64,000 nt of DNA, taken from contig JAUWAU010000020.1 of NCBI GenBank assembly GCA_030601885.1, forward strand, positions 38,574-102,573. The letters run 5' to 3'. A program made the translations under genes and the position numbers. Shown here in pieces: positions 15,664-24,315 of this stretch. The notes under the pieces were generated by a model. That model had not been told where the DNA came from, did not search any database, and was given only the letters and a program-made list of their open reading frames with translations. Each line of letters opens with the position of its first letter. Positions within the stretch are counted from its first letter, which is position 1. Origin of the DNA: Armatimonadota bacterium. GTDB taxonomy: Bacteria > Armatimonadota > Zipacnadia > JAUWAU01.

Positions 15664-16959
15664 GTGCGCCGTGCATGGGCCAGAACCCGAGCTATCTCTA
15701 TGGCCGCCGGCTGTCTGCTGGTGGCTGCCTCGGTGGGCTCTGCCAAGGACCCCAGCCGCGCCACCGGGCCCGTGGTCCCCAGTCATCAGATACCGCCGCC
15801 GACGATTACTGCACAATCCGCCGTGCTCATCGAGGGCGGAACGGGCGATCTGCTGTTCGCCAAGAACGCCGACGCCAAGCGCTATCCGGCCAGTTTGACG
15901 AAGGTGCTCACCGCTGTCGTCGTGCTTCGTCACGGCGGTCCGTCGCAGTTGGTGAGGACGGGGGATGCGGTGGCCCGGGTGGGCGGCACGAGGGTGGGGT
16001 TGACGCCCGGCGAGTGGGTCACCGCGACCGATCTGCTCACCGCGATGCTGGTACGCTCCGGCAACGACGCAGCAGTGGCTCTGGCCGAGCACACCGGCGG
16101 GTCCGTTGCCGACTTTAGCCGCATGATGAACCAGACGGCCGAGGTGCTGGGGGCCACACACTCGCACTTCGCGAATCCCCACGGACTCCACGACTCAAGT
16201 CACTACAGCACCGCCTACGACCTGGCGCAGATCATGCGCCACGGCATGCAGTGGCCGGAGATCCGCCGCCTCGTGCGCCAACGCAGCGCCGTGGTCGCCT
16301 CTGCCGAGAACCACTCGGGCACCGTATTGGTCAACAAGAACCGGCTGCTCGACGGATATCCGGGTGCAACCGGCATCAAGACAGGATACACGAATGCCGC
16401 GGGAAGGTGCCTCGCGGCGTCCGCCCGGCGAGATAATCGAGAGATCATCGCGGTGCTGCTGGACGCGGAGAAACTTTGGGAGGATGCTGAAGCGCTGCTT
16501 GATTGGGGCTTCGACAACTTCGAGGCGGTGCGGCTCGCGCGGAAGGGGAAGACCTCGTGGCGCGTGCCCGTCCTCGGCGGGAGGGTCCGTGAGCTTCGGG
16601 CAGTGGCAATGGAGGACGTCGTGGTCGTGGCCCCAAAGGGGGAGCGGAATAGCTGCAGCGTCGAGCCGCTGGTGCCCGAGCTGCGCGCCCCGCTCGAACG
16701 CGGTCAGGTGGTGGGGCGCCTTCGCGTCAGAATGTTCACGGGCGCTGTCCGCTACGTTGCCCTCGTGAGCGCGGAGCGGGTGGAAAGATCGGTGTGGGCC
16801 CGCGTGACGGCGCGCGGGACCGCTCTCTGGGGACTGGCGGCCGTCATCTTCGGATTGGTGGGTGTGGCGTTCTATGCATCGGCTGCACAAAGCGCTCGCC
16901 GCCGCCGGCGTCGCCTCGCGGCGCAAGTGCGAAGAGCTAATAGCGGCCGGACGCGTTAG
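15664..16959 (+). CDS. dacF: D-alanyl-D-alanine carboxypeptidase (penicillin-binding protein 5 type)
   Basis: 431 residues. All three active-site motifs are present: S77-x-x-K80 in PASLTK, S132-G-N in RSGNDAAVAL and K239-T-G in GIKTGYTNAAG. It trims the terminal D-Ala of peptidoglycan stem peptides in the periplasm or outside face. A signal peptide (AAGCLLVAASVGSA) opens it; the PBP5 C-terminal domain follows, and a single membrane anchor (WGLAAVIFGLVGVAFYASAA) with a strongly basic stop-transfer tail (RRRRRRL) ends it. The start is a GTG with AGGTGA six bases before. Its last ~28 codons overlap the start of rluB by 86 bases in another frame. Confidence 0.93.
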   Translation: MRRAWARTRAISMAAGCLLVAASVGSAKDPSRATGPVVPSHQIPPPTITAQSAVLIEGGTGDLLFAKNADAKRYPASLTKVLTAVVVLRHGGPSQLVRTGDAVARVGGTRVGLTPGEWVTATDLLTAMLVRSGNDAAVALAEHTGGSVADFSRMMNQTAEVLGATHSHFANPHGLHDSSHYSTAYDLAQIMRHGMQWPEIRRLVRQRSAVVASAENHSGTVLVNKNRLLDGYPGATGIKTGYTNAAGRCLAASARRDNREIIAVLLDAEKLWEDAEALLDWGFDNFEAVRLARKGKTSWRVPVLGGRVRELRAVAMEDVVVVAPKGERNSCSVEPLVPELRAPLERGQVVGRLRVRMFTGAVRYVALVSAERVERSVWARVTARGTALWGLAAVIFGLVGVAFYASAAQSARRRRRRLAAQVRRANSGRTR

Positions 16960-17626
16960 CGTGAACGGGCGGGTCGTTCGCACGCTCGGCACCAAGATCG
17001 ATCCGCAGCGCGACCGTGTCCATGTGGACGGGCGGCTGGTGGATCTTCGGACGACAAAGGTCTGGGTGATGCTGCATAAGCCGCAGGGCTACCTGTCCAC
17101 CTGCTCCGATCCTCACGGTCGTCCCACCGTCGGGAGCCTCGTGTCCGGGTATGGCGCGCGGCTCTTCCCGGTGGGCCGGCTCGATATGGACACGGAGGGG
17201 CTGCTGCTGCTCACGAACGACGGGGAGCTTGCCTATCAGCTCACACACCCGAAGTTCGGCATCCCCAAGACGTATGTGGCCGAGGTGGAGGGTGATCCGT
17301 CAGCCGCAGCGCTGCAGCGACTCCGCCGCGGGGTTGAGCTCGAGGACGGCCGCACGAGCCCCGCAGAAGTGCGCCCACTGGCGCGCGGCGGAGGCCGGAC
17401 GCACATCGAGCTCGTGCTCACTGAGGGAAAAAAGCGGCAGGTGCGCCGCATGCTCGAGACCGTGGGGCATCCGGTGCGCACCCTTCGGCGCGTGCGCACC
17501 GGGCCACTGGCCCTGGGCGATCTGCCCGTGGGCAAGGCTCGAGAGCTGTCCGCAGAGGAGGTAGCCGCCCTTCGCCGGGCAGTGGGGCGCGAGCCGGAGA
17601 CGGCCGCGCGGACGCGACATGACTGA
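16874..17626 (+). CDS. rluB: 23S rRNA pseudouridine synthase, RsuA/RluB family
   Basis: 250 residues. An S4 RNA-binding domain opens the protein (LHKALAAAGVASRRKCEELIAAGRVSVNG), followed by the catalytic domain with GRLDMDTEGLLLLTNDGEL, where the Asp is the nucleophile, and the end block EGKKRQVRRMLETVGHPVRTLRRVR. The enzyme makes a pseudouridine in the large rRNA; the exact site is assumed from RluB. The start is placed at ATG 16874 because the S4 domain begins there, and this gives the long overlap with dacF. The next gene starts eight bases before its stop. Confidence 0.95.
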   Translation: MHRLHKALAAAGVASRRKCEELIAAGRVSVNGRVVRTLGTKIDPQRDRVHVDGRLVDLRTTKVWVMLHKPQGYLSTCSDPHGRPTVGSLVSGYGARLFPVGRLDMDTEGLLLLTNDGELAYQLTHPKFGIPKTYVAEVEGDPSAAALQRLRRGVELEDGRTSPAEVRPLARGGGRTHIELVLTEGKKRQVRRMLETVGHPVRTLRRVRTGPLALGDLPVGKARELSAEEVAALRRAVGREPETAARTRHD

Positions 17627-19229
17627 GCAGGGCAGAAGGCGCCGCGGCGTTCCTCTCTATCTTCTCCTCGGATGCCTTGCGGTCATCGCCACCTGGGTTG
17701 CCGTCGCAACGCGGTGGGTCCCCTTCGGAGTGCCCGGGCAGTGGGTCTGGCGTCCACAGCTTCTCGCGCCGCTGCTCCTCACGGGCGAGGCGGCCGCCGC
17801 ACTGATGGCATCGCTCGTCGTGGCCGCCTCGGTCGCGGCGCTGGCGCTCCTGAAGCCGCAGCTCAGGCGGACGCACGTCGCGGCATCGCTCGTCGCGCTC
17901 GCCACGGCGTCATTGTGCCTGTGCCTGGCCCTCGTGAGCATGGAGCCGCCAATCCCCGATGCGTTCCGCGCCCTCCGGGGCGCCGATCCGTGGCACCGTC
18001 CGGCCCGAGAACGACTCGCGATCAACATCGGCGCCATCATGTTCAGCGACGTCGCCTTCCCGTATTACAACGAGGCGGCGCAGATATCCGATGTGGGCGA
18101 GTTCGTACGCAACTACGAACAGCGCATTCGCGCGCCAGAGACTCCGCAGCGAGTCCAGACCCACCCGGCAGGCGCTGTGCTGGTGCCGTGGCTCCTGCGG
18201 AAGGGAGCACATGGCATTGGGGGCAAGGCACTCCTACAGGCCGCCATGGGGCAGGAGCCTTGGAAAAGCACCGTGCACTTTCTGCGGCGCGCCACCGGCC
18301 GGTGGCTTTCCGAGGACGAGTGCGCTGCCGCGCTCATGGTGGCTCTCGTTCTCATCGCCTTCGGACCCGGTCTTTGCCTGCCGACGTACTTGCTGGCTCG
18401 GCAAGTGGGCAATCGCCAACGGGCGCTGATGTCGGCCGCCATGGTAACCTTCGTGCCCAGCTCCCTGCTGTTCGTTCCCGGCATCGATCAATTGGTCGCC
18501 CTTCTGGGCGCATTGGCCCTCTGGCTCTTCTGTCTGGGGATGCGCGGGGGAAGGGTCTGGGCGCTGGCGGGCGCTGGCGTGCTCCTTGCGCTCGATTGCT
18601 TCATCAGCATCGGCGCCGGCAGCCTGGCCGTCCTGGCGGCAGTTATCGCACTGGCGCCTGTGGTGGCCTTGTGGAAGCGCAAGCAGGCGCGTCGGCGTGC
18701 AGCCAGGCGGGCGGCAGTCGGCATTGGCATCTTGCTCGCCGGGCTGTTGCTCCCGCTGATGGCGCTGTGGCCCGTGTGCGGCTATAACGCCTTCGAGGTT
18801 GCGCTCACAGCGGCCGCCCAGCAACGTGCAATCGTCGTCGAGCAGTGGCAGCGGACGTATAGTGCATGGCTGATGCTGAACCTGGTTGACTTCGCCGTGT
18901 TCCTGGGGCCGTGCGTGGCCGTATGTGCCGTGAGTTGGCTCGTTGGTCGCCTGCGGCGCTGGGACGCGGGGCACGCCATTCTGCGCAGCGACTTCCTGCT
19001 CGTCGCCTTCGCCGTCACTCTGGCACTCGTTGATCTCTCAGGGAGTGCCCGGGCCGAGGTCGGCCGAATCTGGATGCTGCTCATGCCGTGCGCGTGCATA
19101 CTTGCCGCGCGCCGTGTTGGCAATCACCCGCACACTCACGCGTCGCTATTCGCCTTCGTCGTTGTCGTCCTGCAGGTCCTCCACACGGTTGTCCTGCAGC
19201 AGAACCTTGACGTCATGACGCCTCAGTGA
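17619..19229 (+). CDS. Polytopic membrane protein, GT-C-like (unrecognised)
   Basis: 536 residues with about ten to eleven hydrophobic segments, and one large loop (about 110-225) after the third. In that loop a DVAFPYYNEAAQISDVGEFV segment comes soon after a membrane span, a place where lipid-sugar glycosyltransferases of the GT-C fold (PMT/ArnT-like) hold their acidic catalytic motif. The weak similarity makes a lipid-linked sugar transferase or a polymer ligase a reasonable guess, not a call. Basic clusters (WKRKQARRRAARR) fit the inside-positive rule. It overlaps rluB by 8 bases and its TGA overlaps the region before the BtuF-like gene, so the three are likely co-translated. Confidence 0.7.
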   Translation: MTEQGRRRRGVPLYLLLGCLAVIATWVAVATRWVPFGVPGQWVWRPQLLAPLLLTGEAAAALMASLVVAASVAALALLKPQLRRTHVAASLVALATASLCLCLALVSMEPPIPDAFRALRGADPWHRPARERLAINIGAIMFSDVAFPYYNEAAQISDVGEFVRNYEQRIRAPETPQRVQTHPAGAVLVPWLLRKGAHGIGGKALLQAAMGQEPWKSTVHFLRRATGRWLSEDECAAALMVALVLIAFGPGLCLPTYLLARQVGNRQRALMSAAMVTFVPSSLLFVPGIDQLVALLGALALWLFCLGMRGGRVWALAGAGVLLALDCFISIGAGSLAVLAAVIALAPVVALWKRKQARRRAARRAAVGIGILLAGLLLPLMALWPVCGYNAFEVALTAAAQQRAIVVEQWQRTYSAWLMLNLVDFAVFLGPCVAVCAVSWLVGRLRRWDAGHAILRSDFLLVAFAVTLALVDLSGSARAEVGRIWMLLMPCACILAARRVGNHPHTHASLFAFVVVVLQVLHTVVLQQNLDVMTPQ

Positions 19230-19258
19230 TGCGGTGGGCCAAAGGGAGTACGCCGACC

Positions 19259-20170
19259 GTGCGAACCAGTCTATGTCTCCTGTGTCTCGTCGCGCTCGTC
19301 ACCGGGTGCCGCCGGCCATCGGCGCCGCCCGTTGCCCGGCCTGCTTCGCCGCGGCAGGAAGTGACGCTGCGCGACCAGGCCGGGAGGCTGGTGAAGCTGC
19401 CGGCACACGTGCAGCGCATCGTATCGCTGGCGCCCAGCACGACGGAGACGCTGTTTGCGCTCGGCGTCGGCGATCGCGTGGTGGGCGTCACATCGGTGTG
19501 CAACTATCCGCCGGAGGCGAAGCAGCGGCCAAAGGTGGGAGATTTCCGCCAGAGCGTGGAGAGGATCCTCTCACTCGATCCGGATCTGGTGGTTGCGGTG
19601 GCGGATCTGCAAAGCGACATCGTTCGGCAACTCGACAGGACGGGCGCGCCCCTGCTCGTCATCGATCCGTACACCTTCGATGATCTGTATACGGCCATCC
19701 GTCTCGTGGGCAAGGCCACCGGGGCGCAGAAGCAGGCCGAGAGCCTGGTACGAGGAATCCAGGAAGCCCGGAACAGCGTCAGGCAGGCGGCAGCGCGCCT
19801 GCCGGAGGCGCAAAAGCCAAAGGTGTTCATCGAGATCGGCGATCAGCCCCTACGAACTGCCGGGCCCAACACCTTCGTGAGCCAGATAGTGGAGGACGCC
19901 GGGGGGCGCAATATCGGGGCCGATGTGCGCAGCGACTGGGGCACTTTCAGTCACGAGGCGCTGATCGCCCGGAACCCAGACGTCATCATTACCACCATCT
20001 CCGGCGACGTGGACGACATCCTGCACCGAGACGGCTGGCGCACGATCACGGCCGTCAAGACGGGCCGCGTGTACGCGGTCAATCCTGACCTCGTGGTGCG
20101 CCCTGGCCCGCGGCTGAAGGAGGGGCTGGAGACAGTGTTCGAGGTGCTGCACCCGGGGGAGAAGCCCTAA
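19259..20170 (+). CDS. BtuF-like substrate-binding lipoprotein (helical-backbone metal receptor)
   Basis: 303 residues from a GTG that follows GGGAG by 10 bases; an ATG at 19229, overlapping the previous TGA, is the other candidate. The signal peptide ends in a lipobox (VALVTGC). The mature part matches cobalamin- or iron-chelate-binding proteins: QRIVSLAPSTTETLFALGVGDRVVGVTSVCNYPP, ILSLDPDLVVA, a long connecting helix, VFIEIGDQPL and AVKTGRVYAVNPDLVVRPGPRLKEGLE. It should feed an ABC importer, but no permease or ATPase gene is in the window. It converges on the activase gene, with stop codons overlapping by four bases. Confidence 0.9.
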   Translation: MRTSLCLLCLVALVTGCRRPSAPPVARPASPRQEVTLRDQAGRLVKLPAHVQRIVSLAPSTTETLFALGVGDRVVGVTSVCNYPPEAKQRPKVGDFRQSVERILSLDPDLVVAVADLQSDIVRQLDRTGAPLLVIDPYTFDDLYTAIRLVGKATGAQKQAESLVRGIQEARNSVRQAAARLPEAQKPKVFIEIGDQPLRTAGPNTFVSQIVEDAGGRNIGADVRSDWGTFSHEALIARNPDVIITTISGDVDDILHRDGWRTITAVKTGRVYAVNPDLVVRPGPRLKEGLETVFEVLHPGEKP

Positions 20171-21210
20171 CTTGCGCAGCGCCCGCAGCTCGTCGGGGGA
20201 CGGGCTTCGCCGGCGGGGACTGAGCGCGAGTGTGCCGCTCGCCGGTGGGCCGCTTCGGGTTCCTCGCTCCACTTGCCGCAGTGGTCGTTCAAGCACGCGA
20301 GCGCTTCGGAATCCCGCAGGATCAGGGTAACATCGCAGTCGTTGACGCAATCCCCACAGTGCAGCTCCGCCGCCTCGAGCTGCGCCTCAGCTATTGCGAA
20401 GCCCTTGAATGCGGTCGGAGTATCCGTCCCCTGTCGCCATTCGCCGGCGAGGATGGCGGCGCCGATGGCGCCGATGGCATCGTGGTGCGGCGGGACAACG
20501 ACGTCCGAGTCGAGCGCTCGCCCGAAGGCGTCGCGCACTCCGACATTGCCGGCGACGCCGCCCTGAAACACGACCACCGGCCGGATCGCCTTTCCTCGGG
20601 CTACGTTGTGCAGGTAATTCCGCACGATGGCGTCGCAAAGGCCGGCAATGAGGTCCTCGGCGGCCGCTCCGGCCTGCTGCTTGTGGATCATGTCGGCCTC
20701 GGCAAAGACCGTGCACGTGCCCGAGATGCGCACGGGCGAACGCGCCTGGCGAGCCAGCCGCCCGAAATCCTCGATGGGGATGTTGAGGCGAGCTGCCTGC
20801 TGATCCAGAAAGGAGCCGGTCCCGGCGGCGCACGCCGTGTTCATGGCGAAATCGGCCAGCATACCATCGTCAATGACGATTATCTTGCTGTCCTGTCCGC
20901 CGATCTCGATGATCGTCCGGGCGTCCGGCACGAAGCGAGCAGCTCCGACGTAGTGGGCGGTGATCTCATTCTTGACGACGTCGGCCCCGACAACTGCCGC
21001 ACCGAGGTGTCGTCCGCTGCCGGTGACGCCAACAGCCTCGACGCGCCCCAAGCCGCTTTCCCGCGCCTCCAGGCGCGCCAATCCGCCCTGAATCGCCTCG
21101 ATGGGCCGCCCTTGGGTGCGCTCCGTCAGCGCAGCCAGGACTGCGCCATCGGCATCGAGACACGCGAAGTTCACCGTCACCGATCCGACGTCTATTCCCA
21201 GATACGCCAC
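20167..21210 (-). CDS. BcrA/BadF/HgdC-type CoA-dehydratase activase (ATP-dependent reductase activator)
   Basis: 347 residues. The ASKHA fold is shown by YLGIDVGSVTVNFACLD, the linker EIGGQDSKII and CAAGTGSFLDQQAARL, whose Cys together with the Cys in SGTCTVFAEADMI holds the bridging [4Fe-4S] cluster in this family. Such proteins drive electrons with ATP into 2-hydroxyacyl-CoA dehydratases or benzoyl-CoA reductases, and orphans also occur next to corrinoid proteins. No dehydratase is in the window. The C-terminal ~60 residues carry six Cys (CGDCVNDCDV ... CLNDHCGKW) beyond the usual domain and may bind metal. The GTG start has GGAGG seven bases before. Confidence 0.9.
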   Translation of the reverse strand: MAYLGIDVGSVTVNFACLDADGAVLAALTERTQGRPIEAIQGGLARLEARESGLGRVEAVGVTGSGRHLGAAVVGADVVKNEITAHYVGAARFVPDARTIIEIGGQDSKIIVIDDGMLADFAMNTACAAGTGSFLDQQAARLNIPIEDFGRLARQARSPVRISGTCTVFAEADMIHKQQAGAAAEDLIAGLCDAIVRNYLHNVARGKAIRPVVVFQGGVAGNVGVRDAFGRALDSDVVVPPHHDAIGAIGAAILAGEWRQGTDTPTAFKGFAIAEAQLEAAELHCGDCVNDCDVTLILRDSEALACLNDHCGKWSEEPEAAHRRAAHSRSVPAGEARPPTSCGRCAS

Positions 21211-21467
21211 CAATGGCCCTCCTCGGCTACGTCTGCACACGGCCACGCCAAACGCATCATATCGCACCACGAGATCGGCGTCCAGCGGCTATCCGACGGC
21301 AGGAGGGTCCTGCGAAACTCGGATTTCCCGGATACCTCATTCTCGCTGATTTCTTACCTCAGTCGTTCTGGGGGGAAAGGCACCGGCAGGAGCCTATGCC
21401 TGAAGCGCCCCTGAGCTGCGGAGAGGCCGCAATGGCAGAGGCCTGGCTAGAGGGGGCCACAGTCGAC

Positions 21468-22157
21468 TTACCAGTTTGCTGGTTTCTGGAACGTCCCTCT
21501 TGCATCGGTGAGCGTGGGCGGAAACAACGAGGCCTGCAAATCCCGCGTCTTTAGGTCGAAGACGCCGGTTGCTACGCCATCCAGTTTTGTCGTCCGGTTC
21601 CGAGGCTGTGGTTTGCAGACATAGACCGACCTACCAACATCCCTTGTTACCAACCGAATGGCTTCGACGAGGTCGGAGTCCGTGGATAGAACGAGCGCAA
21701 CCTCGAAGGTCTTGGCGGAATCGGGTTGGTGAGCATCGTGAAGGAGATGCGTGGCGAGGTTTACGTCAGAGCCCTTTTCCTCGGATCGAACCACCTCGGC
21801 CATCTGGGGCTTGATGCCAACAACGTTACAGCCTCTCTTCTGCAGCAACTTAAGGGTCGCGACTGAGCCTGCCAACGGAAGGAACTTGACCCACCTTGTG
21901 AAGCGTCCTTCGATCCGTTCCACACACCCGAGCGTATCTAGCGCGCGCCAGTAGAGGCGCTGTCTCTTCTGCTGGTCTGGGTCGTCGGTGCGTTTCTCTA
22001 CAAGGGCCGTGAAGTACTTGATGCGCTCGATGATGTCGGACGGCCGGAGCCAGCAACTTAGTTCCAATAAGTTCAACCACTTGTAGCACATAGGGCCTGA
22101 TCGCTTGGCGACGCTATGGTAGAGATTGAACCCGTCAACATATACCCAACACCGCAA
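21468..22157 (-). CDS. NYN-domain (PIN-like) ribonuclease
   Basis: 229 residues. The NYN/LabA-like fold shows its acidic metal ligands in CWVYVDGFNLYHSV, the middle block EKGSDVNLATHLLHDA and the late VALVLSTDSDLVEAIRLV. Proteins like this are RNases, often of unknown target. The only start that keeps the first beta strand is a TTG at 22157. The folded element at 22175-22237 sits just in front of it and could control it. The gene stands alone. The 21211-21467 stretch after it holds nothing I recognise. Confidence 0.85.
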   Translation of the reverse strand: MRCWVYVDGFNLYHSVAKRSGPMCYKWLNLLELSCWLRPSDIIERIKYFTALVEKRTDDPDQQKRQRLYWRALDTLGCVERIEGRFTRWVKFLPLAGSVATLKLLQKRGCNVVGIKPQMAEVVRSEEKGSDVNLATHLLHDAHQPDSAKTFEVALVLSTDSDLVEAIRLVTRDVGRSVYVCKPQPRNRTTKLDGVATGVFDLKTRDLQASLFPPTLTDARGTFQKPANW

Positions 22158-22174
22158 GGGTCCACCGCCCCCTT

Positions 22175-22237
22175 AATAAGCGAAGGCCACCCGAAAGGGT
22201 GGCCTTCAGCCCACGTGAAAACGTGGGCGGGCTTATT
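22175..22237 (+). other. Three-way-junction element with two GAAA-loop hairpins
   Basis: An outer stem AATAAGC (22175-22181) / GCTTATT (22231-22237) encloses two perfect hairpins: GAAGGCCACCC-GAAA-GGGTGGCCTTC (22182-22207, 11 pairs) and GCCCACGT-GAAA-ACGTGGGC (22209-22228, 8 pairs). Read as plus-strand RNA both loops are GNRA tetraloops. It lies between the divergent NYN and TolB-like genes. It could be a small structured RNA, or a palindromic mini-element related to IS200/IS605 end hairpins. 22238-22509 otherwise shows no gene. Confidence 0.75.
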
Positions 22238-22476
22238 TCGCCAACAATATACCCTAGACCATGGTCTTGTCAACCCTATTTCTCCACTTTTTTCCGACCC
22301 CCCGTCCACGGAGAAAGCATCTACGGAGGCTCTCCGTCGCAGGGAGAGTTTCGCAGAACCCTCCGACGGCAGGGAGGCAGTGGTCGGTGATCGGCGATGA
22401 GAAACGGCGCGGGACGGCATGGTCCTGGTGCGATGCTGCCCGTGGAGGCAACAAAGGCTTCGCTCGGGACGTTCGG

Positions 22477-22482
22477 TATACT
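22477..22482 (+). promoter_or_regulatory. Possible -10 box (TATACT)
   Basis: TATACT lies 28 bases before the start of the TolB-like gene. No good -35 box is found 16-18 bases upstream. Confidence 0.3.
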
Positions 22483-22509
22483 GCAGCCGCATGTCGAGAG
22501 GTGTTGCTC

Positions 22510-23529
22510 TTGAGTCGCCATGTGCTCATAGTATGCACGCCGCTTGTGGCGTCGATTCTCGCCGGCATACTGGCGGCTGGAGATGCGCCCACGCTGCAAT
22601 TGGCATATACCTCGTACCGCGGTGACAATGCCGAGATCTTCCTCGTGAGCGCCGACGGCTCGGGTATGCGCAATCTGACGCGCAACTCCGCCGAGGACCG
22701 CAGTCCGGTGTGGTCGCCTGACGGGCGCCACATCGCCTTTGTCACCGACCGCGATGGGCGATGGGAGATCTACGTGACCAGGGCCGACGGCTCGGGGCTC
22801 CGCAACGTCAGCCACAGCCCGGGCGACGACGATTTTCCCACGTGGGGGCCCTATGGCAGGCGCCTCGCCTTCGCCAGCGACCGGACGGGGGATTCTGAGA
22901 TCTACGTCGCCGACATCGCCGGCGGCCCGGCCCTGAACATCACCAAGAGCCCTCGCGCCTACGACAGCCAGCCAGTCTGGTCGCCTCGCGGCACCATGAT
23001 CGCCTTCCTAAGCGATCGCACGGGCGGCGAGGATACGCAGGACATTTACGCAGTGCGCCCGGATGGTCATGGTGTGGCGAATCTCAGCAAGCACACGGCG
23101 TGGGACGGCCGCCCGGTGTGGTCGTCCGACGGGATGAGACTGGCCTTCTCGACTCATCGCGAGGGCAATATCGAGGTGTTCTCGGTCTTGGCCCTCGGCG
23201 CGAGCTTCGTCAACGTCAGCCGCAATCCCGCGTGGGACGAGGGGCCCTCGTGGTCGCCGAAGGGTGATCTGGTGGCCTTCGGCAGCAATCGAGACGGCAA
23301 CCGCGAGGTCTATGTGGCCAACGCGGCGGGCGCTGCCCCGCGCAACCTCACGAACAACCCGGCTGCCGACTTCGCCCCGGTGTGGTCCCCGGATGGCAGC
23401 ACGATCGCCTTCATAAGCGACAGAGACGGGAATCAGGAAGTCTACGTCATGAACCCCGCCGGAGGGCAGCAGCGCAACGTCTCCCGCAGCCCCGGCCAGG
23501 ACTGTGAGCCTGCCTGGCGTCCTCGCTGA
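22510..23529 (+). CDS. TolB-like beta-propeller protein, exported
   Basis: 339 residues if the TTG at 22510 (GAGAGG eight bases upstream) is the start; a GTG at 22501 is also possible. A hydrophobic N-terminus (LIVCTPLVASILAGILAAG) should export it. The rest is about six PD40/TolB-type repeats with the pattern P-V-W-S-P-D-G ... I-A-F-x-S-D-R-x-G-x-x-E-I-Y-V and N-L-x-x-x-P at each blade end (for example SPVWSPDGRHIAFVTDRDG). Free-standing TolB-like propellers bind proteins or peptidoglycan-associated partners; this one has no Tol/Pal genes around it. No catalytic residues are evident. Confidence 0.85.
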   Translation: MSRHVLIVCTPLVASILAGILAAGDAPTLQLAYTSYRGDNAEIFLVSADGSGMRNLTRNSAEDRSPVWSPDGRHIAFVTDRDGRWEIYVTRADGSGLRNVSHSPGDDDFPTWGPYGRRLAFASDRTGDSEIYVADIAGGPALNITKSPRAYDSQPVWSPRGTMIAFLSDRTGGEDTQDIYAVRPDGHGVANLSKHTAWDGRPVWSSDGMRLAFSTHREGNIEVFSVLALGASFVNVSRNPAWDEGPSWSPKGDLVAFGSNRDGNREVYVANAAGAAPRNLTNNPAADFAPVWSPDGSTIAFISDRDGNQEVYVMNPAGGQQRNVSRSPGQDCEPAWRPR

Positions 23530-23737
23530 GTTCTCGCGCTACCCACTTGTAGGCGAGCAAGGACCGGAGGTCCTCAGAGCACCTGTGGCTGGCCACGTTG
23601 GGGTTGGGACGGAGAACCCGGTGAGAGGTCCTCCCACCTCGGCCTGGCAGGGCACAGGTCCCCGCGCTACAACGCCACCGCAGCCCACGCGACCACCAGG
23701 GCCCCGAATCCGGCTGCTGCCCGGCGCGTTCGCAGGG

Positions 23738-23766
23738 TTGACTTCGCCTGTGAGCTATGTTAGACT
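23738..23766 (+). promoter_or_regulatory. Strong sigma-70 type promoter
   Basis: TTGACT (23738-23743) and TAGACT (23761-23766), spacer 17 bases. The first reading frame behind it is the 30-residue frame at 23799; the next large gene starts at 24316. Confidence 0.7.
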
Positions 23767-23798
23767 CGCCTCGAGTATTTTGGGAGGGGAAATCGGCG

Positions 23799-23891
23799 TT
23801 GCCAACGGCATTTTGGCAGCACCAAGCATCGGTTAGGTTGGCTCCAGCTTCGGCTTTCGCATTGAGAACTTGTGCAGTGTGGATCACGTAG
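23799..23891 (+). CDS. Possible 30-residue leader peptide or gene remnant
   Basis: A TTG-started frame of 30 codons (MPTAFWQHQASVRLAPAS...) behind GGGAGGGG with a 9-base spacer, and about 25 bases after a good promoter. No known family. It could be a leader peptide for the protease gene at 24316, a small protein, or the first exonic piece of a broken gene. The start codon is weak, and nothing recognisable follows in 23892-24315. Confidence 0.3.
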   Translation: MPTAFWQHQASVRLAPASAFALRTCAVWIT

Positions 23892-24315
23892 GGACGCCGC
23901 CTTGCGCTCGGGCGGGGCGTTGCCTGAGAATACAGCAGGACGTGCTGAAGCAGAGGTCGTCGCCGCGTTGTCCAGTGGGCGCTACAGGTGAGGCAGCGGC
24001 GGGGCAGCGCACGTGGTGATCATCGCCCACAATTGGCCGAGCGCGCAGGTGTATTTGGGGCGTAGGGTCGGCGTTCCTCCTTGCGGGGGCCCTATCCATT
24101 TCACATTGCGCAGCCGTCCAGTCCGCGGCGAATTCCAGGCCGTCAGCAGGCGGGGAGCGGCTGTGAACTCGTCGGAGTGCGTAGCAGCCGGCGTCCGCAG
24201 GCATACGCCCGGCGATGCGGGCTCGTAGTGTGCTCCTGCATTGCCGGATGCGTCAGGGTGCACTTGCGGTGGGTGGGGGATGCCTTGGCGCGTCGAAAGG
24301 GAGGGTCGCCGCCCA

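Noticed and set aside
23884..24204. Minus-strand frame in the gap before the giant protease
   Set aside because: Cys/Arg-rich translation without motif or ribosome site; it would oppose the promoter at 23738.
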